This document shows positions 1 through 5,734 of a DNA stretch of 7,407 bases, piece after piece; position 1 is the stretch's first letter, and the number at the start of each line of letters is the position of its first letter. The stretch is from an uncultured Verrucomicrobiales bacterium (GTDB lineage: Bacteria; Verrucomicrobiota; Verrucomicrobiia; Verrucomicrobiales; Akkermansiaceae). The stretch covers positions 1 through 7,407 of the forward strand of contig CALBVA010000066.1 of NCBI GenBank assembly GCA_937969125.1, written 5' to 3'. The position numbers and the translations under genes are program-made. The notes under the pieces were generated by a model. The model was not told the origin of the DNA, made no database searches, and was given only the letters and a program-made list of their open reading frames with translations.

Positions 1-1044
1 GAAGCGGGTTTTCTGACCCTTTACGATGGTGGCGAGAGGGAGTCCGTCGAATTTTACTCCGGGGTTCGGAGTTTTGGTGAGGTCCAGTAGGGTAGGGACG
101 ATGTCGACCGCGTGCATGAGCTCATCAACTTCCGCCGCCTGGTCGAAGCCTCCGGCGGGCCAGTGGAGGAAGAAGGGAACGCGATGACCTCCTTCCAGAG
201 GGCTGCCCTTTTTTCCGGACATGGCGGCATTGAAAACCTTCTCACCGTAGGCAGTGCCATTGTCGGTTGTGAATATGAAGATGGTGTCCTTGGCGACGCC
301 GAGTTTGGTGAGGAGCTGACGAGTGCGGGCGACGTTGTCATCGATATTGGAAATCATCCCGTAGAAGGCAGCGAGGGATTTCGGTTGGGCGGGGTAGAGG
401 TCGAGGTATTTCTGTGGACAGTGTAGCGGGCTGTGTGGGGCATTTGTGGTGATGTAGGCGAAGAAGGGTTTCTTCTCCTCCACGCAGTCACGGATCCAGC
501 GGTTAGCTTGAGCGAAGAAGACATCGGTGCAGAAGCCCTTGGCGGGAACGATTTTCCCATTGTGGATGTAGGAGCCATCGAAATACGAGTTATCCCAGAC
601 ATCGGGAGTTTGTCCTACACCGCCGCCGCCGTGGCGATAGACCTCGGCGAAGCCGCGATCCTCCGGGCGGTAGGGGAAGTTATCGCCCAGGTGCCATTTT
701 CCGAAATGTCCGGTCGCGTAGCCTGCCTGACTTAGCATGGTGGCGATGGTGATTTCATCCTCACGAAGCATCGAGCGGCCGTTCACGGTATGCCAGACTC
801 CGGTCCGATTACTCCAATGTCCGGTGAGAAGAGAGGCCCGTGTGGGGGAGCAGGTCGGGGCGACGTGGTAGTCCGTGAGGGCGGTGGACTCGGCGTGGAG
901 TTGATCGAGATGAGGAGTCTTGACGATGGGGTTTCCGTGGCAGGCGAGGTCGCCGTAGCCTTGGTCGTCCGTGATGACCAAGACGATATTTGGCTTTGCG
1001 AAGAGGGCAGAGCAGAAAGCGACCAGGAGCAGAAGAGGTTTCAT
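1..1044 (-). CDS. Secreted type I sulfatase (arylsulfatase A-like), 3' end beyond window
   Basis: Likely hydrolyses sulfate esters outside the cytoplasm. The 348 visible residues start with a short signal peptide (about residues 1-16, cleavage near ALFA/KPN). The alkaline-phosphatase-superfamily sulfatase core follows. Residues 26-32 (DDQGYGD) supply calcium ligands. CSPTR at 65-69 fits the C-x-P-x-R motif whose Cys is converted to formylglycine, the catalytic aldehyde. GKWHLG lies at 115-120, NAPHSP at 201-206, and TTDNG at 259-263 gives the second Asp/Asn metal pair. Family members are usually about 450-550 residues, so the C-terminal subdomain is lost at the window edge. The substrate cannot be told from this part. 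The ATG lies 13 nt after the stop of the upstream alpha/beta hydrolase, so the two are probably cotranscribed. I see no clear Shine-Dalgarno sequence. Activity would need a formylglycine-generating enzyme, not present here. The family assignment is secure. Confidence 0.95.
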   Translation of the reverse strand, partial: MKPLLLLVAFCSALFAKPNIVLVITDDQGYGDLACHGNPIVKTPHLDQLHAESTALTDYHVAPTCSPTRASLLTGHWSNRTGVWHTVNGRSMLREDEITIATMLSQAGYATGHFGKWHLGDNFPYRPEDRGFAEVYRHGGGGVGQTPDVWDNSYFDGSYIHNGKIVPAKGFCTDVFFAQANRWIRDCVEEKKPFFAYITTNAPHSPLHCPQKYLDLYPAQPKSLAAFYGMISNIDDNVARTRQLLTKLGVAKDTIFIFTTDNGTAYGEKVFNAAMSGKKGSPLEGGHRVPFFLHWPAGGFDQAAEVDELMHAVDIVPTLLDLTKTPNPGVKFDGLPLATIVKGQKTRF

Positions 1045-1057
1045 AACAGGGAAAATT

Positions 1058-1873
1058 TTAGGGAGAAACGAAGGAGGAAAGAATGTCAGCGAAATCTCCG
1101 GCGCTCGGGCCTGTGAAGGGTTCGTGGAGGGCGGAGCTGATTTCCGCGTAGGTGATTTGATTCGGGGGAAGTTTTTTCAATCTTTCCCGCAGGAGGGAAG
1201 CCGGGCAGATGGGGTCCAGAGCACCCTGGGTGAAGAGGATGGGGAGATCGGTGGGGAAATTTGGGAATTGGGCTGCGAGATCGGTGGCGGCATCGCGAAG
1301 GTCACGGCCCCAACCGAGAGTGATTTTACTGTGATAGAGGACGGGACCGTCATTGCTGGATTCGCCTCCAAGATCGACCCGGCAATCAGCACCACGCACT
1401 CCAGTGTCGGCGGGGAGCCAGGGGAAGAGTCGGGAAAGGGTGGGGAGGAGCAGGCGCATCCACGGCTTTGCCTGTCTCATGGGATCGAGGAGGGGACTGC
1501 TGAACCAGGCCGATGAAAAGCGGCGGGGCTCATTCAAAAACGCTCGCAAAGCGAGGAGCCCGCCCATCGAGTGTCCGGCCATCGTGATAGGGCCGCGGAG
1601 TTGCTTGAGGGAGTCGTTGAGAAGGTGATCAATGAAGCCCAAACCGGGAATCGCCCCACGTCGGCCGCTGGAGCGCCCGTGGCCGGGGAAGTCAGTCAGG
1701 ATGCATTGTAGGCCTGCATCAACAAGGGGCTGCAGGACGGTGGGGTAGCGGTCGATGTAGTCCCCCTGACCGTGGAAGAAAACAAGGCCACCTTTGCTTT
1801 CTCCTTCCGGAGTGAGGAGCAGGCGGTGAAGCCTCCGACCATCAAGAGAAAGGGCGATTTCCTCGATCTTCAT
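1058..1873 (-). CDS. Alpha/beta hydrolase, serine hydrolase of the S33/monoacylglycerol-lipase-like type
   Basis: A complete 271-residue alpha/beta-hydrolase fold enzyme, probably an esterase or lipase acting on small acyl esters in the cytoplasm; the substrate is unknown. An oxyanion-hole HG lies at residues 34-35 (VFFHGQGD). FPGHGRSSG at 62-70 resembles the strand-loop of lysophospholipase/monoglyceride lipases. The nucleophile elbow GHSMGG at 100-105 gives Ser102. Asp220 in GALDP and His250 in ALHEP complete a full Ser-Asp-His triad, so the enzyme should be active. I see no signal peptide or membrane segment. A helical lid-like insertion rich in Leu/Arg/Pro lies at about 131-155. The start overlaps the stop of the upstream SirB1-type gene by the tetranucleotide ATGA, which indicates translational coupling, and the sulfatase follows 13 nt after its stop. 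Without a domain search it could also be called a peptidase S33-type hydrolase. Confidence 0.9.
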   Translation of the reverse strand: MKIEEIALSLDGRRLHRLLLTPEGESKGGLVFFHGQGDYIDRYPTVLQPLVDAGLQCILTDFPGHGRSSGRRGAIPGLGFIDHLLNDSLKQLRGPITMAGHSMGGLLALRAFLNEPRRFSSAWFSSPLLDPMRQAKPWMRLLLPTLSRLFPWLPADTGVRGADCRVDLGGESSNDGPVLYHSKITLGWGRDLRDAATDLAAQFPNFPTDLPILFTQGALDPICPASLLRERLKKLPPNQITYAEISSALHEPFTGPSAGDFADILSSFVSP

Positions 1874-2703
1874 GGGCGGAAAGTCTTCATGAGATCCTGG
1901 ATGAGGAGAGCGTCTTCAATGCGCTTCTCCTTGTGGAATGCGATGTTCATATTCGCGAGGACGCGCAAGAGGATGGCGGCGAGGGAGCAGGGTTGGCTGA
2001 CCGCTTCCACGGCTTGTTTGGAAAGACCTGGATGGTCGGCGAGGAGTTTTTTTGCCGGGATGGGGCGTCCGCGATGGAAAACGTCGATGAGTGTGGAACC
2101 GTCGGAGCCATCGATCATCGAGAGGAAATGGCCAGGGTAATTACACCCATAGACTTGAAGTCCGAGTCGCTGGGCAGTGAGAATGTAGATCAGGGAGAGG
2201 CCGAGGGGATTGCTGCGCCCTTCCTCTAGGCACCAGGCGAGGTCGGAGTTTCTGGGATCGTAGGGGCTGTCTTTATTGCCCTTGAATCGGCCGGAGCCAA
2301 AAAGCCAGATGGAGAGATCCAGTGCGGTGACGACCTCCAGTTCAGTTTCGGCGGCGAGGAGATCCAGCTGATCGGAGAGGCTGGATCGCAGGGTGACGCC
2401 ATCGTGAAGGAAGTCGGAGATCAGACGAAGGAGGGATTCCAGGGCATCGTGATCACCATCAGGATGGCGAAGGTTGCCGGTCGGCATGGCCCAGTGATCC
2501 CGAAGGGCTTTTTGGCGGCCAGGGTGAAGGGATCTTGAGAGGAAGTCCGCATCCTGTGATTTCAGCCTGATGCCGAGGGCGGCAAGGTCATCGCTGGCAT
2601 CTCCCTGATATTCGAGGAGGGCCTTCTGCACGCCCTCACGGACCTGCTCATTCTCGTCATCGAGCAGCTTTACCAGTGATCCAAAATCGGCGGTTTTTCC
2701 CAT
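1870..2703 (-). CDS. SirB1/transglutaminase-like family protein with N-terminal HEAT-like segment
   Basis: A complete 277-residue protein with no signal peptide. Residues about 8-33 (LVKLLDDENEQVREG onward) read like one HEAT repeat, and the rest of the first 70 residues is helical. The SirB1/transglutaminase-like domain spans roughly 85-235. Its hallmarks are YDPRNSDLAWCLE (148-160), RSNPLGLSLIYI (163-174), the conserved PGHF (190-193) and LIDVF (205-209). By family knowledge, the His and Asp of PGHF and LIDVF match two members of the transglutaminase triad. The position of the nucleophilic Cys is in the NPLGLSL helix, where no Cys is present, so papain-like catalysis is doubtful. The exact biochemical role of SirB1 proteins is not well established. 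It heads a tight group with the hydrolase (ATGA overlap) and the sulfatase. There is no evident Shine-Dalgarno sequence; the ATG lies 7 nt beyond a possible -10 box. No other in-frame start gives a better N-terminus. Confidence 0.86.
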   Translation of the reverse strand: MGKTADFGSLVKLLDDENEQVREGVQKALLEYQGDASDDLAALGIRLKSQDADFLSRSLHPGRQKALRDHWAMPTGNLRHPDGDHDALESLLRLISDFLHDGVTLRSSLSDQLDLLAAETELEVVTALDLSIWLFGSGRFKGNKDSPYDPRNSDLAWCLEEGRSNPLGLSLIYILTAQRLGLQVYGCNYPGHFLSMIDGSDGSTLIDVFHRGRPIPAKKLLADHPGLSKQAVEAVSQPCSLAAILLRVLANMNIAFHKEKRIEDALLIQDLMKTFRP

Positions 2704-2710
2704 AGGGAGA

Positions 2711-2738
2711 ATGATGGGGCGGTCCGCAGAGCTGGCAA
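2711..2738 (-). promoter_or_regulatory. Candidate leaderless promoter of the SirB1-hydrolase-sulfatase group
   Basis: On the minus strand TTGCCA (2733-2738, five of six matches to the -35 consensus) is followed after 16 nt by CATCAT (2711-2716, four of six matches to the -10 consensus). The ATG at 2703 lies only 7 nt beyond, so transcription would begin at or next to the start codon. This fits the missing Shine-Dalgarno sequence. It is only pattern matching and chance occurrence is possible. Confidence 0.3.
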
Positions 2739-2739
2739 A

Positions 2740-2759
2740 GGAAAAGGACGGCCTTTTCC
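2740..2759. repeat. Perfect 8-bp inverted repeat next to the candidate -35 box
   Basis: GGAAAAGG and CCTTTTCC form perfect arms around a 4-nt centre. On the minus strand the repeat ends 1 nt before the candidate -35 hexamer at 2733-2738. It has no downstream T-run that would make it a convincing terminator. It could be an operator for a dimeric regulator, or a hairpin in an upstream leader if transcription starts further away. No binding protein can be named. Confidence 0.45.
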
Positions 2760-2884
2760 GGTGAACGTGAATTGATTTTGAGAGATCGATACAGTCGCAG
2801 ACTTGTGCGAGGATGTTCGAGATGAACTTACCGAGGGAAAAGTTATTAAGCCGTTGCCCTTTGCTTAGCGTAGAGAGGGATCAA

Positions 2885-2922
2885 AACAAAAAACGCTATG
2901 ACCGATGAGGTCACAGCGTTTT
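2885..2922 (-). terminator. Rho-independent terminator after tRNA-Val
   Basis: On the minus strand a 14-bp stem (2909-2922 pairing with 2890-2903, all Watson-Crick except one G-U) closes a 5-nt loop (2904-2908). It runs into TTTTTTGTT (2885-2893). It starts 9 nt beyond the CCA end of the tRNA. On the plus strand only four T residues follow the stem, so it acts mainly on leftward transcription. As no clear terminator follows the deacetylase gene, it may also end readthrough from that unit. Confidence 0.9.
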
Positions 2923-2931
2923 AGGAAAGAA

Positions 2932-3006
2932 TGGTGCTCGACGCTGGATTTGAACCAGCGACCCCCACAATGTCAATGTGGTGCTCTACCCCTGAGCTAG
3001 CCGAGC
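2932..3006 (-). tRNA. tRNA-Val, anticodon GAC, with encoded CCA
   Basis: A full cloverleaf can be folded by hand. The 7-bp acceptor stem is GCTCGGC with GTCGAGC (one G-U pair). The D arm is GCTC/GAGC. The anticodon stem is CCACA/TGTGG around loop TTGACAT, giving anticodon GAC, which reads valine codons GUC and GUU. A 5-nt variable region GGGTC follows. The T arm is GCTGG/CCAGC around TTCAAAT. The discriminator is A, followed by a genomically encoded CCA at 2932-2934. It stands alone, with a candidate promoter upstream and a strong terminator downstream. Confidence 0.97.
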
Positions 3007-3018
3007 GACTGCGGGCGC

Positions 3019-3047
3019 AAGCTAGGAGAGCGGGACGGGGTAGGCAA
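3019..3047 (-). promoter_or_regulatory. Candidate sigma70-type promoter of tRNA-Val
   Basis: On the minus strand TTGCCT (3042-3047) and TAGCTT (3019-3024) are separated by exactly 17 nt. They lie 12 nt before the mature tRNA 5' end at 3006. The stretch after the -10 box is GC-rich (GCGCCCGC), as expected of a discriminator in stable-RNA promoters under stringent control. The hexamers match consensus only in part (4/6 and 3/6), so the call rests on spacing and position. Confidence 0.4.
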
Positions 3048-3081
3048 TTCCTTTTTTGGGAAAATTAGCACTTCCCGGGGG

Positions 3082-4236
3082 CTAGCGGATTTCGTCCTCT
3101 GTCTCAGCGGCCTTTTGGACTTCGGTTTCCGTTTTTTGTTCCGGTGTTGGAGTCGGAGTTACCTCGGGCTTGGGATTTTCATCGAGGAACTTGAGCACCC
3201 CGGGTTTGATTTTTTTCCAGGTTTTGGTGTGGAAGAGGGCGATGGGCTGTTCGGCTCTTCCATACACTCCTTTTTTCACGGAGTAGCGCCGCCCTTTTTT
3301 TGCCGCAGCGAGGGAGCGGTAGGCGTGCTTTGCGCTTTCGTTGGTGAAGTCCTTCGAGTCCTGTGTCTCCCCGAGAGTGAGGAGACCAAGCTCGGTGAAG
3401 AGTTCGTTCAATGCCACCTCTGCCTTCTTATCGCGCGGTTCATGGAGAAAGGGGAAGCGGAACCAACGAGTGCGCATCTCGCCGGGACGCTCAGCATCAT
3501 ACGCGGCATCGATGCATTCCTGGACAAAGCGGATCCCTGCCAGCGCGATGTCCATCCGCGCGGACCCGGCCTTGAAGCGCTTCATATCCTGATGGAAAGC
3601 GGTGTGATTATAGACTTCACAGATCCAGGTATCATCTTTTTTGATTTTCAGAAGTTCGCGTATGCCGGTGATGAATTTCTCCCGCTGCGGCTCGAGAAGT
3701 TTCATGGTCTGTTCGAGTTGGTGCTTCCGGCCTTTCTTTAATCTCAGGATCGGAGTGAGGTTCTTTCCCGAGACGTGGGGAACATTGGCAAAGAAGATGC
3801 CACGGGCTCCGCGCTTTTGCAGATCTTTCGCGATGTCCAGGGCACTGGAGTGGGCCGGATCCAGCGGGATGATCTGGTCATCGAAGGTGAGAGTGCATCC
3901 GTAATGTGGCTTCGGCTCGGTGAGCATAATGGTCCGCTGCACGAGGCGACGATGAGCGCCGGTCGGGCTGTCGCCGACGCGTCCGAGGTCGAAACCTTTC
4001 TTGAAAAGTTTGGCCGGGTCCTCGGCAGCCGGGATGGTCGGCGGTTTTTCCTCAGGTGCCGGATGCACGGGCGCATTCTTTTCAGCGGGCGGTGTCGTCT
4101 CTTCCTTCTTTCCGGTGACTTCACCAGTTTGCTCAGAATTTTCAGGAACGACAGGCTCTGGTTTTACCGGTGGTTCTTGAGCGAGGATGATCCCCGCAAG
4201 GAGGATGCCGAGGCTGTGTATTAGGGTGCTGCGCAT
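3082..4236 (-). CDS. Exported NodB-type polysaccharide deacetylase homologue
   Basis: A 384-residue exported protein likely to remove acetyl groups from a polysaccharide or peptidoglycan. A signal peptide covers about residues 1-19, followed by a Pro/Glu/Lys-rich linker (about 20-75). All five NodB-type motifs appear in order. TFDD at 117-120 gives the catalytic base and a metal Asp. HTAFH at 211-215 matches H-[ST]-x-x-H. RFPF at 260-263 matches R-x-P-[FY]. TQDSKDF at 291-297 fits motif 4. LFH at 334-336 supplies the final His. Motif 1 ends in Gln instead of the usual Gly (TFDDQ). The stretch between motifs 1 and 2 is about 90 residues, longer than usual, with a basic helical insert at about 164-200. 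The C-terminus is a low-complexity Pro/Thr/Glu tail (352-384). Its ATG overlaps the stop of the upstream exported gene in TAATG, so the two are probably made together. No clear terminator separates its stop from the tRNA. The substrate is not deducible. Confidence 0.86.
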   Translation of the reverse strand: MRSTLIHSLGILLAGIILAQEPPVKPEPVVPENSEQTGEVTGKKEETTPPAEKNAPVHPAPEEKPPTIPAAEDPAKLFKKGFDLGRVGDSPTGAHRRLVQRTIMLTEPKPHYGCTLTFDDQIIPLDPAHSSALDIAKDLQKRGARGIFFANVPHVSGKNLTPILRLKKGRKHQLEQTMKLLEPQREKFITGIRELLKIKKDDTWICEVYNHTAFHQDMKRFKAGSARMDIALAGIRFVQECIDAAYDAERPGEMRTRWFRFPFLHEPRDKKAEVALNELFTELGLLTLGETQDSKDFTNESAKHAYRSLAAAKKGRRYSVKKGVYGRAEQPIALFHTKTWKKIKPGVLKFLDENPKPEVTPTPTPEQKTETEVQKAAETEDEIR

Positions 4237-5180
4237 TACTCGGGTTTTTCGGGGTCTTCCGTTGCCGGTTTTTCGCCTTCACCTTTCACCAGACGCTTGA
4301 ATTGCTCAATCCATTTGGGGGCATTCTTATGGTTGAGGTGTTCCTTGAGAATTTCGAGCATTCTCAGAGCAGCTCCGCGCTGATCTCCGGCGTTGAAGAG
4401 ATCGACCTCCATCTGCCACATGAGGTCATAGCGACCTTGAAGGAGCCATTTTTCAAAGGCGGGTTTGCGATCTTTTCCGGCGGAGCCCTCATCGGTCCAG
4501 GCTTCGAGAAGTAGTCCCTCCTGCTCGATTCTCTTCATCCATCCCTTTTTCAGCTGGGGGAGGGTCTCGGAAGTTCTGAGGGGTGGAAGTACGATGTTTT
4601 CGTAGATTTCAGTGACTTTCAGAGGCGCTTCCGGCCAGCCCTCCGCGGCCTCTCCATTCACGTTGGAGGCGATGGCGAAGACTGAATCGAAAACCGGCAG
4701 TTGGAGTCGTCGTTGCTGATCTTTCAGGACCGCGGCCTGTCCCAGAATGGCCTCTAAAACGGCGATGACCTTTGATCCCATCTTATCTTGTGCCGTTTTG
4801 TTATTGGCTGCTTCGAGGCCGAGGATGAGCCAATTCAGCTGATGTCGCAGGGCCCGACGGAAGCCGGGGCTGTCGGTGCGATCCTTGTGCCGCTTCTTCC
4901 ATTCGCGAAATTCCCTGGTTTTGCGGGCTTCATCCTGGAAGCGGACTTTTTCGATGCATTTGAGATAAAGTTCATGGGCAGCGGCATCACTGCCCACGGC
5001 ACCCTTGAAGGCGGCTATCGCGGTGGCGAGGCGTCCTTTGACGGTGGCATTGGAGTTATTCTGAATCTCTTGAAGCTTTTCGACGAGGAGTTCGCGGTCC
5101 AGCTCGGTGAGAGGTTTTTCCTCGGCGAGGATGGGCGAAGCTGCCGCAGTGGCAGCCAGAAGAAGGGATCGTAATTTCAT
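4236..5180 (-). CDS. Exported helical protein of unknown function, coupled to the deacetylase
   Basis: I do not recognise this 314-residue protein. A good signal peptide (residues 1-19, ending SPILA before EEK) points to export; there is no lipobox Cys. The mature part is rich in Leu, Glu, Lys and Ala and looks almost wholly alpha-helical, with Trp-containing helices (WKKRH near 94, LNWLIL near 114, WMKRIE near 213, YDLMWQME near 252). A TPR- or HEAT-like solenoid is possible, but no repeat can be aligned with confidence. The last 15 residues are charged and Pro/Glu-rich (GEKPATEDPEKPE), like the tails of its neighbour. Its stop shares a base with the deacetylase start (TAATG), so it may be an accessory, scaffold or partner protein of that enzyme. 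Only 5 nt separate its ATG from the stop of the preceding broken reading frame, and no Shine-Dalgarno sequence is visible, so it may depend on translation arriving from upstream. The start is supported by the signal peptide. Confidence 0.83.
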   Translation of the reverse strand: MKLRSLLLAATAAASPILAEEKPLTELDRELLVEKLQEIQNNSNATVKGRLATAIAAFKGAVGSDAAAHELYLKCIEKVRFQDEARKTREFREWKKRHKDRTDSPGFRRALRHQLNWLILGLEAANNKTAQDKMGSKVIAVLEAILGQAAVLKDQQRRLQLPVFDSVFAIASNVNGEAAEGWPEAPLKVTEIYENIVLPPLRTSETLPQLKKGWMKRIEQEGLLLEAWTDEGSAGKDRKPAFEKWLLQGRYDLMWQMEVDLFNAGDQRGAALRMLEILKEHLNHKNAPKWIEQFKRLVKGEGEKPATEDPEKPE

Positions 5181-5185
5181 AGGTG

Positions 5186-5720
5186 TTACTTTGTGGTGTT
5201 GAGCGACTGTAAAAGTGCTTCCGAGTTCCAGTAAATGGTCTCGTTCACCTTGTCGAAGTCATACTTGACGTTTCGTTTGCAAGATGGGCGGCCTTTAAAG
5301 TGCTTTCGCGCTGCCGGTCGGTATTTTGCGGGGGCCGGTCTGGCCTTCCGGGTTTCGTCCAATTGCAGCCCGATTTTCTCAAAAAAAATCTTTGGCATCC
5401 AGCCGGGGGCATTAGCTTTCTGCTGGAAGTTCAAGGTTTCCGGAGCCTCGGCAGTCCCACTATCCTTCGGGCCGAATTCGGTGAATCTATCGTATGAATA
5501 GATTCCCGGTTTAATGGTAACATTGACCGGGTTTTCTCTTCGGGAGTTCACGGATGACATCCCGTGCTTCGACGAGACTTTTGTGACCGTTATCTTCGAT
5601 GGCGATCTGATGGAAATCCGCTCCGCTAAGCGTGTTGAAGAGAGAGGGGGTGATGGACCAGCCTATCCTGTCGTATACATACGGAATGCCATTGGGAGAA
5701 TCTGTCAGACAAATGTCTCC
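5186..5720 (-). pseudogene. Frameshifted, 5'-truncated remnant; possible start of a right-handed beta-helix protein
   Basis: Protein-like sequence continues across two frames. From about 5720 to 5511 one frame reads DICLTDSPNGIPYVYDRIGW and later KSLVEARDVIRELPKR, then stops at TAA 5511-5513. It has no ATG, GTG or TTG start. From about 5535 down to 5186 the frame one base over reads ENPVNVTIKPGIYSYDRF, FGPKDSGTAEAP, and ends NSEALLQSLNTTK. Joining them near 5531-5549 gives a smooth sequence; a one-base insertion or two-base deletion in an AGAGAAAA tract would explain the break. The joined stretch resembles the pattern in N-terminal regions of parallel beta-helix proteins (a SL-x-x-ARD-x-IR helix, a V-x-x-x-x-G-x-Y strand, then DSGT-x-EAP). 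That resemblance is from memory and tentative, and the usual start and long helix domain are missing. The intact second frame (ATG at 5558-5560, 124 codons) could still yield a small basic protein. It ends 5 nt before the next gene. Confidence 0.6.
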
Positions 5721-5734
5721 CGGACGGTTGTGAA

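Noticed and set aside
971..1516. Plus-strand open frame of 181 codons
   Set aside because: It lies antisense to the sulfatase start and the alpha/beta hydrolase, whose motifs are unmistakable. Its translation is Gly/Glu/Arg-rich with no recognisable motif.
3115..3741. Plus-strand open frame of 208 codons, rich in Phe, Gly and Leu
   Set aside because: It is the antisense shadow of the deacetylase. The Phe-rich makeup comes from Lys/Glu codons on the other strand.
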